Below are positions 10,131 through 17,751 of a stretch of DNA of 64,000 nt, in pieces (the first letter of the stretch is position 1; each line of letters begins with the position of its first letter). The notes under the pieces are model-generated. The model saw nothing but the letters and a program-made list of their open reading frames with translations, was not told the DNA's origin and searched no databases. A program made the translations under genes and the position numbers. Source of the DNA: DAOTVD01 sp034437075 (GTDB taxonomy: Bacteria; Chloroflexota; Anaerolineae; Aggregatilineales; J027); the NCBI GenBank assembly GCA_034437075.1, contig DAOTVD010000266.1, positions 1 to 64,000 of the forward strand, given 5' to 3'.

Positions 10131-10565
10131 ATGGAAGATAAGTTGATTGTGGACGGGTTGCGCTTCGAGACATTGCATGAAGGGCAAATCGCATGGTATC
10201 AGGCTAGCACGATATCGGACTATGTACTCTCTGAATGGAGCAAACACCTCATCCAGGTGTTGGAGGACTGGCCGACTGAGCGCCGTTTGCGATTATTGTA
10301 TGACCTTTCATCACCAGGTGCGAGCCTGACCTATTTGGTGCTTTCTAACCGCGATGTTCTGCATATTGGCGTAGACATCAAGAGCCGCCAGTTTGCCGAG
10401 AGGAAGCTAAAAGACGGCATAGAACAAACGCCACGGCTCGCGCTGCTGGTGTCTAATGCGCTGTCCGGCCAAGTAGCAAACAAGCATTATCGAGCCCCCA
10501 TCACCTTAAAGATTGACGCACAAACCTTCTTCGATCGGCAAGCTGCTCTCGATTGGCTGATGTAG
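10131..10565 (+). CDS. Small SpoIIAA/STAS-like protein of unknown function
   Basis: A 144-residue soluble protein preceded by AGAGGAAA. The alternating beta/alpha pattern and the ending TFFDRQAALDWLM match the general form of SpoIIAA-like/STAS proteins, which often end in F.DR.EALAWL. No catalytic motif, membrane segment or signal peptide is visible. It is divergent from the acylase gene, and its C-terminal pattern resembles the N-terminal domain of the FHA protein at 1380-2681, which hints at a shared signalling context but is not proof. Its stop lies a few bases before a short mobile element. Confidence 0.6.
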   Translation: MEDKLIVDGLRFETLHEGQIAWYQASTISDYVLSEWSKHLIQVLEDWPTERRLRLLYDLSSPGASLTYLVLSNRDVLHIGVDIKSRQFAERKLKDGIEQTPRLALLVSNALSGQVANKHYRAPITLKIDAQTFFDRQAALDWLM

Positions 10566-10576
10566 AAAAATATTAT

Positions 10577-10676
10577 TCACTGACGTTACGCAGCCTTATC
10601 AAAATCGGCTTTCTTCAAGGGGCTGAAGCCCCTTGTTAAGTGGCCACGAAAGGTCACTATGGGTTAACAAGGGGTT
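10577..10676. repeat. Element B, copy 1, interrupted by element A
   Basis: Starts with TCACTGACGTTACGCA, the terminal repeat of element B (complete copy at 13000-13140), and matches that copy in reverse orientation, including the hairpin CAAGGGGCTGAAGCCCCTTG. The match breaks in the second hairpin exactly where element A begins at 10677. Beyond element A (from about 10859) only a weak resemblance to the missing end can be seen. So element A appears to have landed inside an older element B. Confidence 0.75.
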
Positions 10677-10858
10677 TTAGGCTTTTCCAAGTATTTAACT
10701 ATGCCGCTTGCTTTTGTCGAAAAGGATACCGGCTTGATTTTACCCCCCTCTAGCTCCCCCCGAATTCAGGGGGAGAACTTACTCGTGCGCATAATAACCC
10801 CTCCCTGAATTCGGGGAGGGGGATGGGGAGGGGTAATTATTTTTCTGGAAAAGCCTTA
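10677..10858 (-). mobile_element. Element A (MITE-like), copy 1
   Basis: A 182-bp non-coding element bounded by TTAGGCTTTTCCA and TGGAAAAGCCTTA, i.e. about 10-bp inverted termini (GGCTTTTCCA) flanked by TTA on both sides. It is in the opposite orientation to the copies at 12651, 22405 and 54273 but nearly identical in sequence. Internal palindromes of CCCC/GGGG blocks around GAATTC give it strong secondary structure. It has no coding capacity, so it would need a transposase supplied in trans. Confidence 0.88.
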
Positions 10859-10905
10859 GAAGTTTGCCAAGTCAAACTCATTGACTGAGAATGTGAATGA
10901 TGGGC

Positions 10906-10962
10906 TTGACAGCTAAATATAAACGGTGTAAATTTACAGCATATATAAACGGTGTTTATTTA
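10906..10962 (+). promoter_or_regulatory. Promoter and TetR-type operator for the TetR gene
   Basis: A TTGACA -35 box (10906-10911) and TAAATT -10 box (10929-10934) are spaced 17 bp. Two direct copies of ATATAAACGGTGT lie at about 10917 and 10942; the second contains the palindrome TAAAC-GGT-GTTTA and the first overlaps the -10 region. This layout suits autorepression by the TetR protein encoded just downstream (inference). Confidence 0.6.
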
Positions 10963-10983
10963 CCTGCTTGTAAAGGATAGTCC

Positions 10984-11691
10984 ATGCCCAGGCCCATCAA
11001 AGACACCACCCGCGAGGACATGATCGCGCAGATCAAAGCCACGGCGCGTCAACAAATGACAGAAAAAGGCACGGCTGGGTTATCGCTACGCGGTATCGCG
11101 CGCGCCATCGGCGTCACCGCGCCGGCCATCTACAACTATTTTCCGACGCTGGACGACCTCATCACGGCGCTGATTGTAGATGCCTTCCGCTCGGTTGCTG
11201 ACACAATGATCGCGACGGCGGACGCGCACGACGACGGCAGCGCGACCTCGCGCATCTTCGCCGCTGGCCTGGCCTATCGGGAGTGGGCGCTCGCGCATCC
11301 GGTGCAGTTCCAACTCATCTACGGGAATCCCATTCCGAACTACAGCGCGCCCGCAGAGGTCACCGCGCCTTTGGCTCGCTTGCCCTTGCACGGCCTGGTG
11401 CAAGACTTCCTGCGTGCCCATCAAAACGGCGAATTAACCTTGCCCGATGCGCATGTGCACATCCCCGACGCCGTGCGCGCCGACATCCGGGCCTATGTAG
11501 CATATACCGACGCCGACATCCCCGAAGGTCTGGTGTATACCCTTATGGCCGTTTGGTCCCGCCTGCATGGCATGGTGATGTTGGAACTCTTTCAGCATCT
11601 GACGGCCATCATCCCGCATACTGACGAGTTCTACCGCCATGAACTGGTCAACTTCCTGACATCGCTCAGCATGACGCCGCCAGCGGAGTAA
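10984..11691 (+). CDS. TetR/AcrR-family transcriptional regulator (WHG-type C-terminus)
   Basis: A 235-residue regulator. The N-terminal helix-turn-helix (about residues 14-60) has the typical SLRGIARAIGVTAPAIYNYF pattern; the C-terminal ligand-binding half contains the WSRLHG motif of the TetR_C WHG group. An AAAGGA Shine-Dalgarno lies 6 bp before the ATG. The promoter carries a tandem repeat likely to be its own operator. The next gene, a DUF4386 membrane protein about 110 bp downstream on the same strand, is the obvious co-regulated partner; TetR-DUF4386 pairs recur in Chloroflexota and Actinobacteria. The inducer is unknown. G+C is higher than in the flanking repeat DNA. Confidence 0.92.
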   Translation: MPRPIKDTTREDMIAQIKATARQQMTEKGTAGLSLRGIARAIGVTAPAIYNYFPTLDDLITALIVDAFRSVADTMIATADAHDDGSATSRIFAAGLAYREWALAHPVQFQLIYGNPIPNYSAPAEVTAPLARLPLHGLVQDFLRAHQNGELTLPDAHVHIPDAVRADIRAYVAYTDADIPEGLVYTLMAVWSRLHGMVMLELFQHLTAIIPHTDEFYRHELVNFLTSLSMTPPAE

Positions 11692-11799
11692 CCTCTCCGC
11701 ATAGCAAGTCCGTTTAATCGAAAACTGCCTATCCAACCTACAAATGGGGTGGAGATGGTCAAGTATTGCCAACCACAGAAACAGAAAGAGGAAACTATC

Positions 11800-12522
11800 A
11801 TGAATAACCTGAAACGTACCACCGCCATCATCCTGATTATCGAGGGATTGCTCATTTTCGCGCCGACGATCATCTTGGGGGCGGCGATCAACTGGCCCGC
11901 CAACCTGGATGCCCCCGCTAGCGAGGTACTCGTCGATATTTACAACGAAGCTGACGCTGTAACCCTCGGCTATTTCTCGTACCTGATTTATTCGATCTTG
12001 TTCTTTCCGGTTATCGCGCTGGCCGTTCGCGTGGCGGCGGGCGATGACGATACGCCCAACCTGTACGTGCGCTTGGCGCTCGGCTTTGCGGCGGTTTCGG
12101 CTCTGGCGCGGAGTATCGGCATTATCCGCTGGTTGGCCGCTATGCCTGCCTTGGCAGAAACCTATAACGCGGCGGATACCAGCCCGGCTACCCGCGACGC
12201 CATTCTGGTCAGCTATGACATGCTGAACAACTTTGGCGGCGCGATTGGCGAAATCCTGGGCGTGAGCATGTTTGCGTCGCTAGCCATGCTGATGCTGACG
12301 GTTGTTATCTTTCAGCAGCGCGGTTTGCCGCTGTGGACGGGCTATTTCGGGCTCGTATCGGTGGTTATGCTGCTGGTGCCCGCTCTGGAGATTTTCGGCA
12401 TCGACCCCGGCGTATTTTTGACCATCAGCGTAGCGGTCGTGCAGTTCTGGTTCCTATTCGTGGGCGGCTATCTTCTGTTTGCGGGTCGCCGCGCCGAGAA
12501 ACTGACCCCCGCCACAGCTTAA
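11800..12522 (+). CDS. DUF4386-like integral membrane protein
   Basis: A 240-residue protein with about six hydrophobic segments (residues about 8-28, 58-82, 92-115, 145-175, 182-202, 205-228). The ATG at 11800 follows AGAGGAAA, which is preferred over an upstream start at 11749 that would add a polar, poorly conserved extension. The overall pattern matches DUF4386, a family with no firm biochemical role that is usually found beside TetR or ArsR regulators. The stop codon TAA (12520-12522) lies inside the terminal sequence TTAAGG of a degenerate element A, so the very C-terminus may have been altered by the insertion. Confidence 0.75.
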   Translation: MNNLKRTTAIILIIEGLLIFAPTIILGAAINWPANLDAPASEVLVDIYNEADAVTLGYFSYLIYSILFFPVIALAVRVAAGDDDTPNLYVRLALGFAAVSALARSIGIIRWLAAMPALAETYNAADTSPATRDAILVSYDMLNNFGGAIGEILGVSMFASLAMLMLTVVIFQQRGLPLWTGYFGLVSVVMLLVPALEIFGIDPGVFLTISVAVVQFWFLFVGGYLLFAGRRAEKLTPATA

Positions 12523-12626
12523 GGCTTTCCTAGAAAAATAATTACCCCTCCCCGAACTCGGGGAGGGAGTACTACATGTGCGAGTAAATTCCCTCTCATA
12601 TTCGGGGAGAGCTAGAGAGGGGTAAA
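12519..12626 (+). mobile_element. Element A, degenerate and truncated copy
   Basis: Begins TTAAGGCTTTCC and follows the element A sequence (AAAAATAATTACCCCTCCCC, then a GGGGAGGG palindrome, then GAGCTAGAG.GGGGTAAAA) with many substitutions. The right half, including the terminal repeat, is missing. It sits 25 bp before an intact copy in the same orientation, so the two could be a tandem insertion or one insertion next to an old remnant. Confidence 0.7.
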
Positions 12627-12650
12627 ACAAAAGATGCATCAAATTGGGTC

Positions 12651-12831
12651 TTAGGCTTTTCCAGAAAAATAATTACCCCTCCCCAGCCCCTCCCCGAATT
12701 CAGGGAGGGGCTATTATGCGCACGAGTAAGTTCTCCCCCCGAATTCGGGGGGAGCTAGAGGGGGGTAAAATCAAGCCGGTATCCTTTTCGACAAAAGCAA
12801 GCGGCCTAGTTAAATACTTGGAAAAGCCTTA
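12651..12831 (+). mobile_element. Element A, copy 2 (intact)
   Basis: A 181-bp copy with TTAGGCTTTTCCA at the left and TTGGAAAAGCCTTA at the right, nearly identical to the copies at 22405 and 54273 in the same orientation. No coding capacity. The following 170 bp up to element B hold no gene that I can support. Confidence 0.9.
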
Positions 12832-12999
12832 ACAGACTTTTTGGTTCTTTGGGTATATTGCACACAAGGCAGTTTGGGCAGGGGTTGACCTTATCTTGAT
12901 CTTTTTTTGAGCCTCGGAGAGCCAAAAATTTTTGATGCATCAGCCTTGCCCCCAAACCGAGATGTTCTATCCGATGTTTGGGCTGAATGTTAGAATGAT

Positions 13000-13140
13000 T
13001 CACTGACGTTACGCACTCGCTTGGCATCCAAGGGGTTAAAAACCCCTTGTTAACTGATAGCGACCTTTCGTGATCTCTTAACAAGGGGCTTCAGCCCCTT
13101 GAAGAAAGCCGATTTTGATAAGGCTGCGTAAGGTCAGTGA
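13000..13140 (-). mobile_element. Element B, copy 2 (intact)
   Basis: A 141-bp element with 16-bp inverted termini that differ at one base: TCACTGACGTTACGCA at the left and TGCGTAAGGTCAGTGA at the right. Inside are two strong hairpins, CAAGGGGTTAAAAACCCCTTG-like and AACAAGGGGCTTCAGCCCCT-like. It is the reverse of the interrupted copy at 10577. Non-coding and MITE-like. Confidence 0.8.
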
Positions 13141-13224
13141 TGCAGTTCTCCGCGCTTCACTGGTTGAACGAGATACACAGCTTAGCGTGTTGCTTCCCAA
13201 AGCGCTTTATTTTTTCTGCGGAAT

Positions 13225-15555
13225 GTGCGTCTTATGACATCCATGCAAGGCTTATCTTCTATTGAGGTTCAACAGCGTCGCCAAGCGGGGCAAATCAATG
13301 TCATCACCAGTTCGACCAGTCGTGGCTATTTTCGCATCCTTACGGATAATGTTCTAAATTTTCCTAACATCGCCCTTATAACAATTGGCATCGCCTTGGT
13401 TATCCTTGGCCTGCCACAGGATGCTATTTCAACCGCTGGGTTGGTCATTTTCAATATTATTGTCGGCATTGTGCAAGAAGTCCGCACCAAACGCAAATTA
13501 GATCGTCTTGCGCTTCTCAATCGCCCTACCACGATTGTGCGGCGCGACGGAAACAACCTTGAAATTGATCCTGCTGAGATTGTTCAAGATGATTTAATCG
13601 TTATCGCTGCCGGCACACAACTGGTCTGCGATGGCACCTTATTGACCCGTACACCGCTTGAAATGGATGAAGCCTTGCTGACAGGCGAATCGGATGCCAT
13701 CAGCAAAGAAAAGGGGGATCAACTTTATGCCGGAACGGTTTGTTTGGCCGGTAGTGGTATGTATCAAGCAAGCCATATCGGCGAAAGCACTCGCGCCGCT
13801 AAGCTCACTGCTCGTGCGCGTCAATTTCGTACGGCGCGCACGCCATTACAACAAGACATCCGCAAGATCATCACCGTTGTGGCCATGGCCACAACGATTA
13901 TGGGCGCACTAAACTCGTTAACCTATTACGCCGCAGATTTCACAACCTATATACAATCGCTGGCAGTCATTGTCGGCCTAATACCGCAGGGGCTTATTGT
14001 TCTGACCACCGTTTCTTATGGGTTAGGCGCGGTGCGGATGGCGAGGCGAAGTGTGCTTGCCCAACAAATGAACGCTATTGAGTCGATGAGCAACATTGAT
14101 GTGTTGTGCACGGACAAAACAGGTACGCTCACCACCAATCAACTGGCTGTGTTTGATATTCAAGCCCAGAACAGCGACCGCGCAGCTTTTGAGGTGGCCC
14201 TTGGCACATTTGCCGCCAGTATCAGCAGCAGCAACCGCACAAATGATGCTTTGCGAAGTGCATTTCCCGCCAATGGAAAGAAGCCACTCGCGGAAGTACC
14301 CTTCACATCTGACCGAAAATGGAGTGGCATTCTGTTAGACGACGGTGCATATATTCTCGCAGCGCCAGAAGTTATCAAGGCCCCCTTGCCAAGCACTATC
14401 GAACAATGGATGCAAGACGGTCTACGTGTAGTCGTTTTGGGGATTGCATACCATGCCCAAGCGCTACAAACCTTGCCAGACGACATCACGCCGCTTGGGT
14501 TTATCGCGTTGCGAGACGAATTGCGCCCAGATGTTGCCCCAACCTTACAAGACTTTCGCCAGGCAGGCGTTATGCTAAAAATTCTAAGCGGCGATAATCC
14601 GCAATCGGTATACGCCTTGGCGACCAAGGCAGGCTTTCCAAAAGGGCACAAAGTCATCAGTGGCTATGATCTTGATGCCATCAGTGATGATGCAATATTT
14701 CAGCAAGTCGTTGAAGAAACAGCTATTTTTGGGCGAATTACCCCCCATCAAAAAGAACGGATTATCCAAGCGCTGCAAGCAAATGGCCATTACGTAGCGA
14801 TGGTTGGGGATGGTGTCAACGATGTTGTTGCGCTCAAACAGGCTGACCTGAGCATTGCCCTGCAAAGTGGTGCGACGGCAGCGCGTAGTATTGCCGATAT
14901 TGTTCTTTTGGGAGATGACTTTCAGACATTGCCCAGCATTTTGGTGGAAGGGCAACGTATTCTAAATGGCATGTTCGACACGATGCGCTTATTGCTCAGC
15001 CGCACATTGTATACAAGCCTGCTGATTCTTGGGGTATGGCTGCTACAATTACCTTTTCCCTTTTTGCCGCGTCATGATGTATTGATTTCTTTTATCAATG
15101 CAGGGTTGCCACCCATCATCTTGGCTTTGTATGCTGTTGGGGGTGTATCTACGCACAATCGCATTTCCACCTTGGCGCGCTTCATACTACCAACCGCGCT
15201 GGCAGTTACATTATTTGCTCTGCCAATCTATGCCCTGTCCTATCACATTGAGAATGATCTCTTATATGCCCGTAGTACATTAGTGACCTTTTTGACCATG
15301 GTGGGTATCTTGTTGATCGCATTCTTAGATGCGCCGCTGGGTAACCCTAAACAACGCCGCCACAACCTAGGCAGGGCTATGCTGGCGAGTGCAACCTTGA
15401 TGATTCTTATCCTGGTGTGGCAGCCTATGCGCGACTTTTTCGCCTTAACCATTCTCCCTGCGCCGACCTATGGGCTTCTCTTTGGGTTGGCTGTGCTCTG
15501 GGGCATCTGCTTGTATAGTGTAAAACCCCTGTTCAAGCCTGGGCATTCTCCTTAA
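13225..15555 (+). CDS. P-type cation-translocating ATPase (CtpE-like)
   Basis: A 776-residue P-type ATPase. Visible motifs are TGES (153-156, actuator), DKTGT (297-301, phosphorylated Asp297), RKWS in the nucleotide-binding domain, SGDN in the hinge where TGD is usual, and GDGVND near residue 530. Two N-terminal and about six C-terminal membrane segments are seen. Overall pattern, including VQEVRTKRKLD and FTSDRKWSG, is closest to mycobacterial CtpE, a calcium-linked transporter (family knowledge). The membrane motif normally PEGL reads PQGL (254-257), replacing a usual cation ligand. Start is GTG at 13225; ATG at 13234 is an alternative. The gene is more A+T-rich than the rest of the window and follows a cluster of mobile elements. 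The phosphatidylcholine-synthase-like gene follows directly. Confidence 0.88.
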   Translation: MRLMTSMQGLSSIEVQQRRQAGQINVITSSTSRGYFRILTDNVLNFPNIALITIGIALVILGLPQDAISTAGLVIFNIIVGIVQEVRTKRKLDRLALLNRPTTIVRRDGNNLEIDPAEIVQDDLIVIAAGTQLVCDGTLLTRTPLEMDEALLTGESDAISKEKGDQLYAGTVCLAGSGMYQASHIGESTRAAKLTARARQFRTARTPLQQDIRKIITVVAMATTIMGALNSLTYYAADFTTYIQSLAVIVGLIPQGLIVLTTVSYGLGAVRMARRSVLAQQMNAIESMSNIDVLCTDKTGTLTTNQLAVFDIQAQNSDRAAFEVALGTFAASISSSNRTNDALRSAFPANGKKPLAEVPFTSDRKWSGILLDDGAYILAAPEVIKAPLPSTIEQWMQDGLRVVVLGIAYHAQALQTLPDDITPLGFIALRDELRPDVAPTLQDFRQAGVMLKILSGDNPQSVYALATKAGFPKGHKVISGYDLDAISDDAIFQQVVEETAIFGRITPHQKERIIQALQANGHYVAMVGDGVNDVVALKQADLSIALQSGATAARSIADIVLLGDDFQTLPSILVEGQRILNGMFDTMRLLLSRTLYTSLLILGVWLLQLPFPFLPRHDVLISFINAGLPPIILALYAVGGVSTHNRISTLARFILPTALAVTLFALPIYALSYHIENDLLYARSTLVTFLTMVGILLIAFLDAPLGNPKQRRHNLGRAMLASATLMILILVWQPMRDFFALTILPAPTYGLLFGLAVLWGICLYSVKPLFKPGHSP

Positions 15556-15588
15556 AATCAGGTGCACACCTATGCAGGAGACAATACC

Positions 15589-16302
15589 TTGACAGCCACC
15601 TCAGTTTCTCGCGCTCGGCAGCTTGCAGCATGGCTCGTACATCTCTATACCATTAGTGGCGGTCTGGTTGCTACCTGGGGGTTTATTGAAGCGCTCGATG
15701 GTGATATCCGCATTGGTTTTCTGCTCATCATCCTTAGCCGTTTGATTGACGCGACAGATGGTTTATTAGCCCGCGCCGTTGATGTTCGCACAGCCTTGCC
15801 CAACTTCAATGGCAGTAATGTCGATAACCTCATCGACATTTATACGTATATGTGGATACCCGTTGTTCTGATGTGGTCAGAAAATGTCTTGCCCAGTAAT
15901 TTATGGCTGGCCGCGCCAATTATGGGCACCCTTTATGTCTATGGCCAAGAAAATATGAAAAGCGACGATTACTTCTTTGTGGGTTTTCCGGCCTTGTGGG
16001 GTACGGTGCTCATCTATATGGTCTATCTGGAGCCATCATCGCTTGTCGCTGTTTTATGTGTGCTTATCCCCTCTATTTTGAGCTTCATTCCATTTAAATA
16101 TCTGTATTTCACACAAAATCGGTTCTTACGCATACCGGGCTACATTTTATCTGGGCTTTGGGTTTTGCTATGGCTTTATATCTTGCTAAACCCGCCCGTT
16201 GATACCACCTTAGTTTGGCTCAGTCTTTTCTATCCGGTGTTTTATATGGCCGGTAGCTTATTGGCCACGTACAAGTTCCGTGTTGTGTCTTTTTTGGCTT
16301 GA
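15589..16302 (+). CDS. CDP-alcohol phosphatidyltransferase, phosphatidylcholine-synthase-like
   Basis: A 237-residue membrane enzyme of the CDP-alcohol phosphatidyltransferase family, which joins CDP-diacylglycerol to an alcohol. The active-site motif is present: D54xxD57G58xxA61R62, then G75xxxD79xxxD83. The gap between AR and G is 12 residues, not the usual 8, and the context (VHLYTISGG, LPNFNGSNVDNLID) matches bacterial phosphatidylcholine synthase (Pcs), which uses choline directly. About seven membrane segments. A TTG start at 15589 is chosen because AGGAG lies 8 bp upstream; a GTG at 15562 is possible. It is 33 bp after the P-type ATPase and shares its lower G+C, so the two may have arrived together. 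Confidence 0.82.
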   Translation: MTATSVSRARQLAAWLVHLYTISGGLVATWGFIEALDGDIRIGFLLIILSRLIDATDGLLARAVDVRTALPNFNGSNVDNLIDIYTYMWIPVVLMWSENVLPSNLWLAAPIMGTLYVYGQENMKSDDYFFVGFPALWGTVLIYMVYLEPSSLVAVLCVLIPSILSFIPFKYLYFTQNRFLRIPGYILSGLWVLLWLYILLNPPVDTTLVWLSLFYPVFYMAGSLLATYKFRVVSFLA

Positions 16303-16490
16303 ATACGCTATGTATAGTGGCCACATTCGGGATGCAATCGCAGTCCCGCGCCACGTCCGACCTATGCAAGGATGAGGATACCCTATTTAGGAAAAATTTT
16401 TTACAATATAGTCAGCAAGGTGCACTTATGTCCCAAACACGGGACGACCATCCATAACCGTGGGTGTATTTGGGGAGAAGATTATTTGCG

Positions 16491-17735
16491 ATGTGGCGCG
16501 TTTGGGTAATTTTACTCATTGGGGCTGGGGTAAGTTTATTGGTTGCCCTGGTCACTTACCAGCAAGAACGCACAGAACCGATCCAGGTTGGGGTGTTGCA
16601 TTCACTCTCAGGCACAATGGCCCTCAGCGAAAGCTCGGTTGTTGATGCCAGCTTGCTGGCTATTGAGGAAATCAATGCCAATGGGGGTGTGTTAGGCCGC
16701 CCACTGGAAGCTGTGGTCGTAGATGGCCAGTCGGATTGGGCTTTGTTCGCCAGCGAGGCCGAGCGTCTGATTACCGAAGAAGATGTGGCCGTTATTTTTG
16801 GTTGTTGGACGTCTGCCTGCCGCAAAACCGTTTTGCCTGTGTTTGAACAAACCAATCATCTGTTGATCTACCCCGTTCAATACGAAGGGCTAGAGCAATC
16901 CCCCAACATTATCTACACAGGCGCGGCCCCCAACCAGCAGATCACCCCGGCGGTTAACTGGGCGTTGGATAACCTGGGGACCCGCTTCTTTTTAGTGGGG
17001 TCAGATTATGTTTTCCCCCACACCGCTAACGCGATCATCCAAGACCAGGTGCGCTCTTTGCAAGGGCAGATTGTGGGTGAAGCTTATATCCTGTTAGGCA
17101 GTGCCGCAGTGGAAGACGTCGTGGCCGAGATTGTGGCGACTCAGCCGGATGTTATTCTGAATACCATCAATGGCGATACCAACGTGGCGTTTTTTCGGGC
17201 CTTGCGCCAAGCGGGCATTACACCTCAGGATATCCCGACGATCTCCTTCAGCATAGCCGAACCAGAGCTACAAACGCTAGAATTGCAAGACATGGCCGGG
17301 GATTATGCCGCCTGGAACTACTTTCAGAGCCTGGACAGCCCGCAAAATCGGCGCTTTGTCGCGGCCTTTCAGGCGCGTTATGGCGCCGAGCGCGTCATCA
17401 GCGACCCCATGGAGGCGGCTTATTTTGGGGTTCATCTGTGGGCGCAGGCAGTGGAAGCCAGCGGTACAACGCAGGTCGAGCAGGTACGGCGGGCGATGTT
17501 GGCCCAAAGCTTTGATGCCCCCCAGGGGATTGTCTATGTCGATCCGCAAACCCAACACACCTGGAGGACGGTCCGCATTGGGCAGATTCGCCCCGACGGA
17601 CAGTTCGACATCGTGTGGAGTTCCGAAACACCCGTGCGCCCAGTCCCTTACCCCGCCTACCGCACCCGTCCAGAGTGGGAAACTTTTCTGGATGCGCTGT
17701 TTGTGCAATGGAACCGCAACTGGGCCAATGAATAA
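16491..17735 (+). CDS. UrtA-like periplasmic binding protein, probable sensor subunit
   Basis: A 414-residue type-1 periplasmic binding protein with one N-terminal hydrophobic anchor (about 5-24). VGVLHSLSGTMA, the GCWTSACRKTVLPVFE segment and YPVQYEG are typical of urea/short-chain-amide binding proteins (UrtA, FmdD, AmiC). No permease or ATPase gene is near; instead two histidine kinase genes follow (16 bp gap, then 11 bp). A role as ligand-binding part of a sensor is therefore more likely than transport (inference). The ATG at 16491 follows GGGGAGAAG; a GTG at 16464 is the alternative. The ligand may be urea, an amide or an amino acid. Confidence 0.85.
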   Translation: MWRVWVILLIGAGVSLLVALVTYQQERTEPIQVGVLHSLSGTMALSESSVVDASLLAIEEINANGGVLGRPLEAVVVDGQSDWALFASEAERLITEEDVAVIFGCWTSACRKTVLPVFEQTNHLLIYPVQYEGLEQSPNIIYTGAAPNQQITPAVNWALDNLGTRFFLVGSDYVFPHTANAIIQDQVRSLQGQIVGEAYILLGSAAVEDVVAEIVATQPDVILNTINGDTNVAFFRALRQAGITPQDIPTISFSIAEPELQTLELQDMAGDYAAWNYFQSLDSPQNRRFVAAFQARYGAERVISDPMEAAYFGVHLWAQAVEASGTTQVEQVRRAMLAQSFDAPQGIVYVDPQTQHTWRTVRIGQIRPDGQFDIVWSSETPVRPVPYPAYRTRPEWETFLDALFVQWNRNWANE

Positions 17736-17751
17736 AGGGGACGCACCTTAA

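Noticed and set aside
10577..13140. CRISPR-like array, because of repeated sequences
   Set aside because: Repeats are about 140-180 bp with inverted ends, differ in orientation and are not separated by regular spacers.
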